This document shows positions 45,093 to 54,470 of a stretch of 64,000 nt of DNA, piece after piece. The DNA lies in contig NZ_JAYGHH010000016.1 in NCBI RefSeq assembly GCF_034931045.1, forward strand, positions 19,969 to 83,968, written 5' to 3'. Source of the DNA: Nodularia sp034931045. Its GTDB lineage: Bacteria; Cyanobacteriota; Cyanobacteriia; Cyanobacteriales; Nostocaceae. Numbering within the stretch: position 1 is the stretch's first letter; each line of letters opens with the position of its first letter. A program made the position numbers and the translations under genes. The notes below the pieces were generated by a model. That model ran no database searches. It was not told the DNA's origin and was given only the letters and a program-made list of their open reading frames with translations.

Positions 45093-45839
45093 CTAATGAG
45101 CAATGACAATTTCATCTAGTTGATTAATCACCACATCAGCGCCTTGGACATGATTTGACTTACCCACCCAGGTAATACCAATACAACCTGCGGCTTTAGC
45201 ACTGCGAGCCATTTGCATATCACCAACAGCATCTCCTACCATCAATGTATTACCTGGTTCTACCCCCAAGGCTTCACAAGCCTGTAAAAACAATACTGGA
45301 TCTGGTTTGCCGGGGCCGTCATCCACTCCTTTTTGTAGCTGAATGTAATCAGTTAATTGGTGTCGTACTACAAAGTTACTAACTTCGGCTGTGGTTGCGG
45401 CGGAAATGATACCGAGTTTTATTCCTGCTGCTGACAAGGACTTTAACAGATCCAAACTACCAGGAAAAAGTGGTGCAGGAGTTGTACCCAAATATTTTTC
45501 AGCTTCGTCTAAGGATTGACGAGCTATTTTTAAAGATTCAAACCATCCTCTCCCAGTTTCGGCAATATATGCAGCTGCGGCAATTTCGGTTTCCCGACGA
45601 CTGGCGACAGCGATTAAACCTGCTGGGTCTAGGGTATCGCTATTGATGCCAAAGGCCATTAATAATGGTTCGCCAATTCCGGGAATTTGTGCGTCTATCA
45701 TCCGCGCACTTTTTTGTCCAAGCGATCGCAAGTAAGCTTCAGAGTCTTCTAATGTACCATTTTTGTCAAAAAAAATGGCCTGGATATTGGAAAAGCTCAG
45801 GTTTTTACATTTAATAGTTACCAAAATATTGCACCCCAT
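45093..45839 (-). CDS. HAD-superfamily hydrolase (phosphoglycolate-phosphatase-like)
   Basis: 248 aa. Motif I is AIFFDKNGTLEDSE, motif II lies in LGIISAATTAEVS, the motif III lysine region is GPGKPDPVLF, and motif IV is TLMVGDAVGDMQMARSA. The helical cap between motifs I and II places it in subfamily IA. The second motif-I position, normally Asp (DxDxT), is Asn here (DKNGT). Cytosolic, substrate unknown. The first 12-15 residues before SNIQAIFF may not be native and the start could be internal, but no better ATG exists. Confidence 0.88.
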   Translation of the reverse strand: MGCNILVTIKCKNLSFSNIQAIFFDKNGTLEDSEAYLRSLGQKSARMIDAQIPGIGEPLLMAFGINSDTLDPAGLIAVASRRETEIAAAAYIAETGRGWFESLKIARQSLDEAEKYLGTTPAPLFPGSLDLLKSLSAAGIKLGIISAATTAEVSNFVVRHQLTDYIQLQKGVDDGPGKPDPVLFLQACEALGVEPGNTLMVGDAVGDMQMARSAKAAGCIGITWVGKSNHVQGADVVINQLDEIVIAH

Positions 45840-45875
45840 TTCATAAATTCAAAATAACTCTGAACTATTCACTAC

Positions 45876-45900
45876 AAAAAAAGAGGGTGTTCCCCTCTTT
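45876..45900 (-). terminator. Rho-independent terminator of rps1
   Basis: On the minus strand AAAGAGGG pairs with CCCTCTTT around 5 nt and is followed by TTTT. It lies 116 bp after the rps1 stop. Confidence 0.8.
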
Positions 45901-46016
45901 AATTCATAGTTTAATAACTACAGGCTTATTAGCGTTCATTTGAGGGTTGTCAGTCGCTTTTATGAAATTTAGCGAAGTATCACCCTATCTATAACCGATT
46001 TTAAATTGAGCTTTAC

Positions 46017-47165
46017 TCAACCTTCCTGTTCAACAGTCGCTGGAATTTCTTGTTCAGTCTCAGTTGCTGCTGGGGTTTCTTCTTCAGTCACAGCTACAGC
46101 CGATACTTCTTCACTTGCTGCGGGAGCTTCTTCAGTCACAGCTACAGCCGATACTTCTTCTTGAGACTCGGTTGCTGCTGGGATTTCTTCCTGAGTTGTC
46201 GCTTCTACCGCTTCTTCAGCACCCACAACCTCTTCAGCTTCCGCAGGCGCAGCAGTAATACCTTGCTGTTTAGCTAACATCTGTTCACGATACTTAGCTG
46301 CCATTTCTTCCGCTTTATCATAAACCAAATCACGGTTCTTAATCATATCACCTGGTTCGGGTTCCAACTGCTTGGTAGACAAGGAAATCCGACCCCTTTC
46401 TGCGTCTAAATCAATGATCATGACTTTAACTTCGTCATTGACATTGAAAACGCTGTGAGGTGTATCAATATGCTCGTGAGAAATTTCTGAAATGTGCAGC
46501 AGTCCGCTAACACCACCGATATCAATAAATGCACCGTAGGGTTTGATACCACGAACTGTACCGATTACCACTTCTCCCACTTCTAAGCGGTTCATCTTAC
46601 GCTCAACCAGCGCTCGACGGTGGGATAGAACTAGGCGGTTGCGTTCTTCGTCTACTTCGAGGAATTTCAATGGCAGTTCTTCGCCTACCAATTCTTCCTT
46701 CGGTTTGCGGGTACTAATGTGAGAACCGGGGATAAAGCCGCGTAATCCTTCAATGCGTACTAATGCACCACCACGGTTAGTAGCAAACACGCCGGAACGA
46801 ACAGTAGCATCTTCTGCTTGTAACTGCCGCACACGTTCCCAAGCTCGCATATATTCAATGCGACGAATGGAAAGGGTGAGCTGACCATCTTCGTTTTCAT
46901 CGGTCAGGATGAAAAATTCTCTGGTTTCGTTTGATTGTAAAACTTCTGCCGGGGCATCGACCCGGTTAATAGACATTTCTTGTATGGGTATGTAGGCTGC
47001 TGTTTTAGCCCCTATGTCAATCAGAGCGCCGCGCGGCTCTATACTGAAAACTGTTCCTGGTACAATATCCCCAGGGCTAAAGTGATAATCATACTTGTCA
47101 AGTAGAGCAGCGAAATCTTCGTGAGTGAATCCAATTTCTGTAGCGGTTAAGTTCTGATTGACCAT
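46017..47165 (-). CDS. rpsA: 30S ribosomal protein S1, with an acidic repeated tail
   Basis: 382 aa. Three S1 OB-fold domains are visible: from about 30 (FSPGDIVPGTVFSIEPRGAL), about 115 (ATVRSGVFATNRGGALVRIE) and about 200 (EVGEVVIGTVRGIKPYGAFI, the best conserved). This three-domain form is typical for cyanobacterial and chloroplast S1. From about 305 the tail is Glu/Ala/Val/Thr-rich with duplicated EEVSAVAVTEE units and ends in VEQEG. S1 binds mRNA and helps load it on the 30S subunit. The tail length varies because the DNA under it is tandemly duplicated. A terminator follows. Confidence 0.95.
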   Translation of the reverse strand: MVNQNLTATEIGFTHEDFAALLDKYDYHFSPGDIVPGTVFSIEPRGALIDIGAKTAAYIPIQEMSINRVDAPAEVLQSNETREFFILTDENEDGQLTLSIRRIEYMRAWERVRQLQAEDATVRSGVFATNRGGALVRIEGLRGFIPGSHISTRKPKEELVGEELPLKFLEVDEERNRLVLSHRRALVERKMNRLEVGEVVIGTVRGIKPYGAFIDIGGVSGLLHISEISHEHIDTPHSVFNVNDEVKVMIIDLDAERGRISLSTKQLEPEPGDMIKNRDLVYDKAEEMAAKYREQMLAKQQGITAAPAEAEEVVGAEEAVEATTQEEIPAATESQEEVSAVAVTEEAPAASEEVSAVAVTEEETPAATETEQEIPATVEQEG

Positions 47166-47473
47166 GCTAATTTGTTCCTGGTTCTAGTCTCCGTAAGGGT
47201 TGTGGCATAGGCGTGATGTATATGCGAAGGCACTAGGCGGGAGGTACACCTACATCTTTTTTTTATCCTAGCGCAGAAAAGCTAGTATTAACACATATTA
47301 ACTTCCAGATAGAATATTGTATCACATATTCTGGAAATTTTTTATTTATTCATCAATTAACTTTGGGAATTTCGCTCTTCAAAGGTATTGACAAAAGTAG
47401 ATATCCGCCGATACCACCATTGGTAACAGCGGATAACAGGTTTAGATGCCCTTTAATCTCTGGTAAGAGCAGT

Positions 47474-47581
47474 CTATTCTTCTTCTTTCTTTTGAATGCG
47501 GGGAGGTTCGCGGAATGCGATCGCAAAGAAAAGAACTCCTATGGCCAGAGCCAAAATCAAGATATATGCAACGCTTTCCAT
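47474..47581 (-). CDS. psbT: Photosystem II reaction center protein T
   Basis: 35 aa: starts MESVAYILILALAIGVLFFA, continues IAFREPPRIQKK and ends EEE. This is the single-TM PsbT, which sits at the PSII dimer interface and stabilises the QA/D2 region in the thylakoid membrane. The family ends at about residue 31-32, so the acidic EEE tail is slightly long. It lies 118 bp downstream of psbB on the same strand, the standard cyanobacterial and chloroplast order. A HIP1 site lies inside it (FAIAF). Confidence 0.97.
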   Translation of the reverse strand: MESVAYILILALAIGVLFFAIAFREPPRIQKKEEE

Positions 47582-47699
47582 ATTAAAAGCTCCTGCCTAA
47601 CCAACGAGTAATGATAGTTTATCAGTCTATGAAATTAGTTCTGGGGGATTGGGTTATGAGAAAAATGATTCCCCAGTTCCCAGTCCCCAGTTGCCAAAA

Positions 47700-49232
47700 T
47701 TACAGGGCTTCTTTCCGGCGGGTAGATTTGTCACCCACTTTCTGGAACAGACCCCATTCCACTTGTTCTTCTAGATCCGCTTCAACACCAGCAAAAACGT
47801 CTCGGTAGATTGTCCGAGAACCATGCCAGAGATGACCAAAGAAGAATAGCAGAGCAAATACAGCGTGTCCAAAGGTGAACCAACCTCTGGGACTAGTACG
47901 GAATACACCGTCAGAGTTCAAGGTTTCGCGGTCAAAATCAAAGATTTCGCCACCTTGAGCCTTACGAGCAAATTTCTTCACATCGGCTGGATCTGTAAAG
48001 GTTTGACCATTGAGATCACCGCCATAGAAGCTGACTGTGACACCAGTTTGTTCAAAACTGTACTTCGATTCTGCCCGACGGAAAGGAATATCAGCTCGGA
48101 TAACTCCATCAGCATCGGTCAAGATGACTGGAAAGGTTTCAAAGAAGTTGGGGAGACGACGAACGGTCAATTCTCTACCTTTAGCATCTGTGAATACTGC
48201 ATGACCTTGCCAAGATTGGGCGATACCATCACCTTGAACCATAGGCCCAGTCCGGAATAGACCACCTTTAGCGGGACTATTACCGACATAATCATAGAAA
48301 GCCAGTTTTTCGGGAATTGCTGCCCAAGCTTCTGCACGGGTTGCACCGTCAGCGATGCTAGTTTGGACGCGACGCTCAATTTCCTGAGTGAAGTAGTTTT
48401 GATCCCACTGATAACGAGTGGGGCCAAATAGTTCAATCGGGGTGGTAGCGTTACCGTACCACATCGTACCAGCAACAATGAAGGCTGCGAAGAATACCGC
48501 AGCGATACTGCTAGAAAGTACGGTTTCAATGTTACCCATCCGTAAAGCTTTGTATAGCCGTTCGGGGGGTCTAACTGTGAGGTGGAATAAACCAGCAATA
48601 ATGCCAACAACGCCTGCGGCGATATGGTGAGCAACAACGCCACCAGGATTAAATGGGTCGAACCCAGCCGGACCCCATTCTGGTGCTACTGGTTGGATGC
48701 TACCAGTGATTCCGTAGGCATCAGAAACCCACATACCAGGGCCAAATAGTCCGGTGAGGTGAAAAGCACCAAAACCAAAACAAAGTAAACCAGATAAGAA
48801 CAGGTGAATGCCAAACATTTTTGGCAAGTCTAGTGCAGGTTCACCAGTCCGAGGATCTCTAAAGAGTTCCAAATCCCAGTAAACCCAGTGCCATACGGCA
48901 GCTAGGAATAATAAACCAGAAAGCACGATGTGCGCCGCAGCTACACCTTCAAATGACCAGAAACCAGGATTGCTGGTTGCGTTACCAGTCACAACACTCC
49001 AGCCACCCCAAGATTCGGTGACACCTAAACGTGACATGAAGGGCAGGACGAACATTCCTTGCCGCCACATGGGGTTAAGAACTGGATCACTAGGGTCATA
49101 AATAGCCAGTTCGTACAGTGCCATTGAACCAGCCCAGCCTGCTACTAAGGCTGTGTGCATCAAGTGTACAGAAATCAACCGACCTGGATCATTCAGAACG
49201 ACTGTATGTACTCGGTACCAGGGTAGTCCCAT
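47700..49232 (-). CDS. psbB: Photosystem II CP47 chlorophyll apoprotein
   Basis: 510 aa, the normal CP47 length. The start MGLPWYRVHTVVLNDPGRLI and later WFTFGHAVFALLFFFGHLWH are invariant-type CP47 segments. Six TM helices carry the chlorophyll-binding His residues (for example ISVHLMHTALVAGW, FEGVAAAHIVLSG, VVAHHIAAGVVGIIAG). The large lumenal loop E lies between helices 5 and 6. CP47 is the inner antenna of PSII. psbT follows on the same strand and is probably co-transcribed. Confidence 0.99.
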   Translation of the reverse strand: MGLPWYRVHTVVLNDPGRLISVHLMHTALVAGWAGSMALYELAIYDPSDPVLNPMWRQGMFVLPFMSRLGVTESWGGWSVVTGNATSNPGFWSFEGVAAAHIVLSGLLFLAAVWHWVYWDLELFRDPRTGEPALDLPKMFGIHLFLSGLLCFGFGAFHLTGLFGPGMWVSDAYGITGSIQPVAPEWGPAGFDPFNPGGVVAHHIAAGVVGIIAGLFHLTVRPPERLYKALRMGNIETVLSSSIAAVFFAAFIVAGTMWYGNATTPIELFGPTRYQWDQNYFTQEIERRVQTSIADGATRAEAWAAIPEKLAFYDYVGNSPAKGGLFRTGPMVQGDGIAQSWQGHAVFTDAKGRELTVRRLPNFFETFPVILTDADGVIRADIPFRRAESKYSFEQTGVTVSFYGGDLNGQTFTDPADVKKFARKAQGGEIFDFDRETLNSDGVFRTSPRGWFTFGHAVFALLFFFGHLWHGSRTIYRDVFAGVEADLEEQVEWGLFQKVGDKSTRRKEAL

Positions 49233-49931
49233 CGACTACGCTCCTCCTCGATGAATTATGTTTACAAAGCAATTTTCTTACCGAGATTCTGAGAGACGGA
49301 ACAGTTCTCTAGGTGGGGTTAATCCTCCTACTGCACTGCTTTACCGCCATTCAGTGAACTCTCTGAGTTTTTTTTATTGCCAGCATTTTGAATTTAACCA
49401 CAAATTCGTCTTGATAAATCAGACTATGCAGCTAGTTTGGCAATATTTTGAGCCGTTCGGTAGCTTGAGTTTGTGGGTTAGCGATCGCCTGTATAACTGC
49501 CGAGAGATTTTTTCAAAGGAAAATCCCTCCCTGATTCTTTGAGAACCAGGCCAACGCCTGTAAGACGTTTGGAAGTTAAGAATTGCCACCCTTTAGTCAG
49601 CCACCTTTGGAACGTCTACGCAATTGCCAAACAAAAATGAGAATGTTTTAAAAAGTGTAACTATTTGTGGACTGCTTTGCAAGGGTGTAAATAGATGCGA
49701 TCGCATAGTGTTTCTGTATCACATAGCGACAAATCGCCTGCACAACGTAAAAGCTCTTTGATTTTTGATTTTTGACTGCCGCTTTGCGGTATTGGAGATT
49801 TTTATGAATAATTATAAAGGTTTTCACATAAATGAGAATAATTTTGGTAGCTCAAAGCCTTGAAGGAACTGGCTTTATACTCAGCACTTTGCTGTAGCAT
49901 AAATTGTTTCCTAAAGCACACTTTCAACCAA
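49233..49931. other. psbB upstream region, 699 bp
   Basis: Holds the psbB promoter and leader. A 94-codon plus-strand frame (49258-49542) has no domain and is not called. No strong hairpin, repeat or second gene is seen. Confidence 0.45.
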
Positions 49932-50435
49932 CTAAATTTGTAATGCCTTAAACCACTTTGTCACAACTGTGTTAATGGTTTGTTTGATTTGATGTTTGCG
50001 ATACCACTTGTGAAAAGCCATTTCGTACTCCTCACCTTTAGTTTGAAAGGTATTCCAGATATCTAGCCCTAATGTCAAGCCGCAAAATAGTAAAAAATAC
50101 AACGACCAAGTAAGACCACCACCACCGACGATATCTAGCAGCATGAAAAAACTGTTAATAATGGCATAATTACCAACACGTTTCTTAAATCTTCCTATCC
50201 GGTAGGAGTTAAAAGCTTGTCTTTGTTGCATTTCGCTATGTTGCGATCGCCAGTCAACTTCTGCTAAATTTAGAGACTCTGGTGATATATCTAACTCTTT
50301 CGCAATTTCTAACAATTGCTCATAAGAAAATTCCTTATCTTGGTCATCAGCTTGACGAGCGATCGCTAACTGGAGAATTCGCTGCACATCCTCTTGGCTA
50401 TAAGAACGAAGGCTCTTTGGTTCAAATGCCGTCAT
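49932..50435 (-). CDS. 2TM-domain membrane protein
   Basis: 167 aa. The N-terminus is soluble, with SYSQEDVQRILQLAIARQAD (an SHOCT-like or DUF1707-like helical module) and LLEIAKELDISPESLNLAEV. Two TM helices follow at about 92-110 and 112-130 (INSFFMLLDIVGGGGLTWSL, YFLLFCGLTLGLDIW), the 2TM domain often found in bacterial regulatory membrane proteins, then a basic C-terminus. Function unknown; possibly a small membrane sensor accessory. Monocistronic. Confidence 0.82.
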   Translation of the reverse strand: MTAFEPKSLRSYSQEDVQRILQLAIARQADDQDKEFSYEQLLEIAKELDISPESLNLAEVDWRSQHSEMQQRQAFNSYRIGRFKKRVGNYAIINSFFMLLDIVGGGGLTWSLYFLLFCGLTLGLDIWNTFQTKGEEYEMAFHKWYRKHQIKQTINTVVTKWFKALQI

Positions 50436-50571
50436 AACTATTATCTCTTAGTGTTACCTTGACTAACAGTTTGCCACTCAGTAGCTGTGATTTAGCTACA
50501 CACCCTCAAAATTATTTGTACTATATCTACACTAACAAATCTCAATGAGCTATAGGCAGATATTTTGGAAA

Positions 50572-51378
50572 TTATGACTGGGGTTGGGGTAGTTGAAAAG
50601 CGTAAATATCTTGAATAGTTTGTACCCAACCATTAGAAACAGATTCGAGGATGCGATCGCCTTTTTCCTTCGTTGCGGTGGTTGCGTCGCCAATTACGCC
50701 ACTTTTACTCACATCCCTCGTTGCCCAAGACACAGGTAACTTACCTTCTAAACTCAATAAAGTGCTTTGTGTTTGTTCTGGGGGATACTCAGCCACAGCT
50801 AAATCCATTTTGACCTGTTCTGGCAAAATCGCCAACATAATGCTAGTTTCGGCATCTCCGGCGTGCATTCCTTGAGTTGCTTCCTTGGGTGTTAATAATT
50901 CTTTGGTGATATGAGGTACACGCCAAGTAAACAAAGGAAACACCAAAAAATCATCATATTTAATATGCAAATCCCGTGCCACCATTTGCATAACTTGGGG
51001 TTGTCCGCCGTGGGAATTCATCAACACCAATTTTCTAAACCCAGCCCGATAAATACTTTCACCCATTTCCATAATGATTGCTGTCAGGGTTTCGGTACTT
51101 AAAGTTATCGTTCCGGGAAAATGCCAATGCTCATTAGATTTACCATAATAGAGAGTGGGTAAAGCATAGGCGGGAATGCTAACATCCAGTTTTTTCAGGG
51201 CTGCTCCCAGAACTCCTACACCAATAGCCGCATCAACAATCAGTGGTAAATGAGGGCCATGTTGTTCAATCGCCCCCACTGGTTGAATGATTACCACATT
51301 TTCCTTATTCGGCATAGCCTGGATATCAGTCCAAGTCAGGTAGGGAAAAAATCGTTCTGGGGGAATAAAGCTGTGCAT
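50572..51378 (-). CDS. Creatininase-family amidohydrolase
   Basis: 268 aa. Metal ligands appear in family order: VGAIEQHGPHLPLIVDA (Glu and His), the aspartate in the same segment, MNSHGGQPQVMQ (His) and MHAGDAETSIML (Glu). The family includes creatininase, FAPy-type formamide hydrolases and mycofactocin MftE. The substrate cannot be set by sequence, and creatinine is unlikely in a cyanobacterium. Divergent from the PpgK-like gene, with a C-rich repeat in the spacer. Confidence 0.9.
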   Translation of the reverse strand: MHSFIPPERFFPYLTWTDIQAMPNKENVVIIQPVGAIEQHGPHLPLIVDAAIGVGVLGAALKKLDVSIPAYALPTLYYGKSNEHWHFPGTITLSTETLTAIIMEMGESIYRAGFRKLVLMNSHGGQPQVMQMVARDLHIKYDDFLVFPLFTWRVPHITKELLTPKEATQGMHAGDAETSIMLAILPEQVKMDLAVAEYPPEQTQSTLLSLEGKLPVSWATRDVSKSGVIGDATTATKEKGDRILESVSNGWVQTIQDIYAFQLPQPQS

Positions 51379-51558
51379 CTTACTACTATCGCGTCATTTT
51401 TATGTTAACGAGATTTGAGAAGAAGAACGGGGGCAGGGGGGAAGAGGAATGATTTTTAAGTAACAGGAAGTTTCAAGTAACTCCCCCTTGCTCCCTGCGC
51501 CCCGCTCCCCTGCCTCTTCAGTCTCCAGTACACCAAGCAGTAAGAAGGAAACAACTCA

Positions 51559-52266
51559 ATGGTTGCAGATCATGAATCTATTCGTACCCTATCAGTTGAT
51601 ATTGGTGGTAGTGGGGTTAAAGCACTGGTTTTAGATATTACAGGAAATCCCTTAACAAAAAGGATGCGTTTAGAGACACCCCAACCATCTAAACCAGAAA
51701 TGATCATAGATGCTATAGCAGTGTTAGCAGCAGATCAAGGTGAATTTCATCGCGTTTCCGTGGGTTTTCCTGGTGTAGTGCGTCAGGGAGTCACAGAAAC
51801 AGCAGTTAATTTATATCGAGATTGGATTGGCTTTGACTTAGAAACTGCATTATCACAACGTCTCAACAAGCCTGTACGAGTAATTAATGATGCTGATATG
51901 CAGGGTTTTGGGGCAGTAACGGGTAAAGGTTTAGAATTGGTAATTACTTTGGGAACAGGTTTTGGTTCAGCTTTATTTATAGATGGCAAACTTGTGCCAA
52001 ATATGGAAATGGGACATCATCAGTTTCGTAAAGGTAAAACCTATGAGGAACAACTGGGAAGGGCAGAGTTAGAAAAAATTGGTGATAAAAGATGGAATAA
52101 GCGTTTAGATAAAGCGATCGCCTCTTTACAAAGACTGTTCAATTATGATTACCTTTACATTGGCGGCGGTGAAGCTGTCAGGGTAAATCTAGAGCTACCC
52201 TTAAACGTCAAACTCATTCCGAATATCACTGGTTTATTAGGTGGAATTGCTTTGTGGCGAGATTAG
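51559..52266 (+). CDS. ppgK: ROK-family kinase, polyphosphate-glucokinase-like
   Basis: 235 aa. The phosphate loop LSVDIGGSGVKALVLD and the second loop VITLGTGFGSALFIDG mark the ASKHA fold. The catalytic Asp lies in RVINDADMQGFGAV. The ROK zinc motif (CxCGxxGCxE) is absent, as in PpgK. MEMGHHQFRKGKTYEEQLGR and FNYDYLYIGGGEA match PpgK-type positions. PpgK phosphorylates glucose with polyphosphate, sometimes also ATP. The donor is not proven here, but a PPK2-type enzyme is also in the window. Confidence 0.85.
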   Translation: MVADHESIRTLSVDIGGSGVKALVLDITGNPLTKRMRLETPQPSKPEMIIDAIAVLAADQGEFHRVSVGFPGVVRQGVTETAVNLYRDWIGFDLETALSQRLNKPVRVINDADMQGFGAVTGKGLELVITLGTGFGSALFIDGKLVPNMEMGHHQFRKGKTYEEQLGRAELEKIGDKRWNKRLDKAIASLQRLFNYDYLYIGGGEAVRVNLELPLNVKLIPNITGLLGGIALWRD

Positions 52267-52562
52267 CTAAGAGCTAGAGAGTGGGGATTTTTACCCAGCA
52301 CTCAGTATTAGTGAAATCTACCGGAACTAGTAGATCGAATTGTACTAGCGATCGTCTCCTAAAACACATCAAATCATGCGAGAATATTTGTTATTGGGTG
52401 GAATGGCGATAGCGAAGCGCTCCGCAAGAATCGCCTAATCCCAAAATTGAGAAGATGATTGTTGAGGCGATCGCAAAGCACGACCTAGTAATCGCTGGTA
52501 ACACGAAATGAAAACATTATATATTTCGATATAATGAATGTATTAATTGGCTAAGTTGATAT

Positions 52563-53186
52563 ATGGCGATCGCAAGCGACCGATCAATTCAACAGAAAGC
52601 ACTCAGCTTTGACGAGTTTCTCGTCCGTTATCGAGACGATAACCGTTATGAACTTATTGATGGAGATATATTTGACTTGGAACCAACAGGCTTGCATGAA
52701 GAAGTTGCAGCCTTTATTACCACCAAGGTATGCGTCCAGATCGACCAAATGGGATTGCCTTGGTTTGTGCTTCAGCGAGGACTTATTCGCCCTTCTAATA
52801 TTGGAATGACTGCATTTCGACCTGATGTGGCAGTTATCGATCGCCATGAGCTTACTAAAGAACCAATTTGGAGCGAGCAATCAATTCTAACACTAGGCAG
52901 TTCAATTAAATTTGTAGCGGAAGTTGTGAGTAGCAACTGGCAAAATGATTATGCCCGTAAAGTTGAAGACTACGCGAATCTAGGCATTCCCGAATATTGG
53001 ATTGCCGACTACGCTGGATTGGGAGGTGTTCGACATATTGGGAAGTCCAAACAACCTACCCTCTCTATCTGCACACTAGCAAATGGAGAATATGATATTC
53101 AGCAATTACGAGGAAATCAGATAGTTGTTTCGACTACTTTCCCTAACCTAAAATTGACAGCCGCAGAAATTTTGAAGACTTTTTAA
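52563..53186 (+). CDS. Uma2-family (DUF820) putative endonuclease
   Basis: 207 aa. Landmarks: SFDEFLVRYRDDNRYELIDG, FRPDVAVIDRHE, IKFVAEVVSSNWQNDYARKV and the closing IPEYWIADYAGLGG. The start codon lies within ATGGCGATCGC, that is, next to a HIP1 site. The last 39 bp overlap the convergent phosphoribosyltransferase gene. Confidence 0.9.
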   Translation: MAIASDRSIQQKALSFDEFLVRYRDDNRYELIDGDIFDLEPTGLHEEVAAFITTKVCVQIDQMGLPWFVLQRGLIRPSNIGMTAFRPDVAVIDRHELTKEPIWSEQSILTLGSSIKFVAEVVSSNWQNDYARKVEDYANLGIPEYWIADYAGLGGVRHIGKSKQPTLSICTLANGEYDIQQLRGNQIVVSTTFPNLKLTAAEILKTF

Positions 53187-54176
53187 ATAGCGATCCCTAG
53201 TTGCATACCAATCTTGGAAATAAGAAACAAAAGGATTATCGACACTGAAACAAGTACAACTATCTCCCTCTAATACTAGATTAGCTTCATTTACCATGTA
53301 TTGATAGTATTGATACCACTCAGATGCCATAATTATATCATGTTCGTAGCATAAATCTTCTTTTTCTTGATTTTCATATATTTCAGACAGCTTTTCATTA
53401 TATATTTTATCAATTATTTCATGCTTTTCCTGAGATTTTTCTTTTATATAATTATGTTCTTCATCATCATCTGGATCAACATATCCATGCTGATCATTAG
53501 CCCATTCATCTACTAATATATGAGCAGTATTAATTTCTTCTTTTAAAGAATCTTTTTCCATTTCATAGGATTTACATATCCAATAATAATCTGAAGCGTA
53601 TTGATCTATAGTTTCTTTTAAAAATTCATCTTCATCTTCTTGATCAATACAATTATGAGCATCTTCAACGTTTCTTATTGTTTTTCCTAAGACAATTACT
53701 TTAATTTCCTTTGCTCCTGCTTCAAGTAATAGTTTTTTACAAGCTTGAATAGAAGTTCCTGTGGTTAATACATCATCCATCAATATCACTTTTTTATTTT
53801 TGATCACTGATGAATTAGCTACTTTAATAGTTTTTAAATGCTTTTCTATAGTTCGAGTTCGATCATCATTTGAATCCTTAAACCGTTCAAGACAAAAAAC
53901 TGCATCAGTAAATTTAGAGTATGACTTGACCAATTGTTTAGCTAACTCACGAATGCCTGAAGATCGATTGGAGGATTTCCCAGACGGAACAGTAGCAATT
54001 GAAATATCTTCATCACTCAAAAATTTTCTAATTTCTTTAAGAAAAAAAATAATTGAATCCTCTTTTTGATCTTTCAATTCTAAGATGGTATTACTATATT
54101 CATTAAAATACCCACTATCTGTAGGACAATAGAAACCTAAATAAAATAAATCCGGTAAACTATCAAAAAATCTCAT
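53148..54176 (-). CDS. Phosphoribosyltransferase-domain protein with long acidic C-terminus
   Basis: 342 aa. The first 175 residues are a ComF-like type I PRTase: a hydrophobic start, DISIATVPSGKSSNRSSG, and the PRPP-binding loop KKVILMDDVLTTGTSIQAC at about 128-146. The rest (175-342) is helical and very acidic (DQEDEDEF, DPDDDEEH), and ends FCGCQF. Such stand-alone PRTases occur near DNA-processing and defence-type genes, but here the 5' side is an assembly gap (54368-54392), so a partner could be missing. The gene is AT-rich compared with its neighbours, which suggests transfer. It overlaps the Uma2 gene tail to tail. The reaction is unknown. Confidence 0.75.
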   Translation of the reverse strand: MRFFDSLPDLFYLGFYCPTDSGYFNEYSNTILELKDQKEDSIIFFLKEIRKFLSDEDISIATVPSGKSSNRSSGIRELAKQLVKSYSKFTDAVFCLERFKDSNDDRTRTIEKHLKTIKVANSSVIKNKKVILMDDVLTTGTSIQACKKLLLEAGAKEIKVIVLGKTIRNVEDAHNCIDQEDEDEFLKETIDQYASDYYWICKSYEMEKDSLKEEINTAHILVDEWANDQHGYVDPDDDEEHNYIKEKSQEKHEIIDKIYNEKLSEIYENQEKEDLCYEHDIIMASEWYQYYQYMVNEANLVLEGDSCTCFSVDNPFVSYFQDWYATRDRYLKSLQNFCGCQF

Positions 54177-54367
54177 ATCTGGTTACAATCACGTAGATTC
54201 ATCAATAATAACTTATTAACCTATTCTATCCGCTAATTGGTGACACTGCGCGAGTATATACCTTTGCGACTTTGCGCCTAACGCACTTCGTGCTTCGCTT
54301 CGCTAATGCGCGAAACAAATCCATATTTGAATCACAGCCTTTTTTTATTTATCACTCCCTTAGTTCT

Positions 54368-54392
54368 NNNNNNNNNNNNNNNNNNNNNNNNN
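54368..54392. other. Assembly gap (25 N) upstream of purH
   Basis: A run of N between the phosphoribosyltransferase gene and purH. The true length and content are unknown. Confidence 0.99.
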
Positions 54393-54470
54393 TCTGGTCT
54401 TGAAGTGAACCAAGGCTTATGTAAAACTGATGATCTTTCGCTTCACAGCCTACATCAGAGGAACTAAAAC

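Noticed and set aside
46050..46277. Two plus-strand Leu/Phe-rich frames opposite the S1 tail
   Set aside because: Shadows of the repeated acidic tail coding sequence.
49258..49542. 94-codon plus-strand frame in the psbB upstream region
   Set aside because: No domain and starts inside the likely psbB leader.
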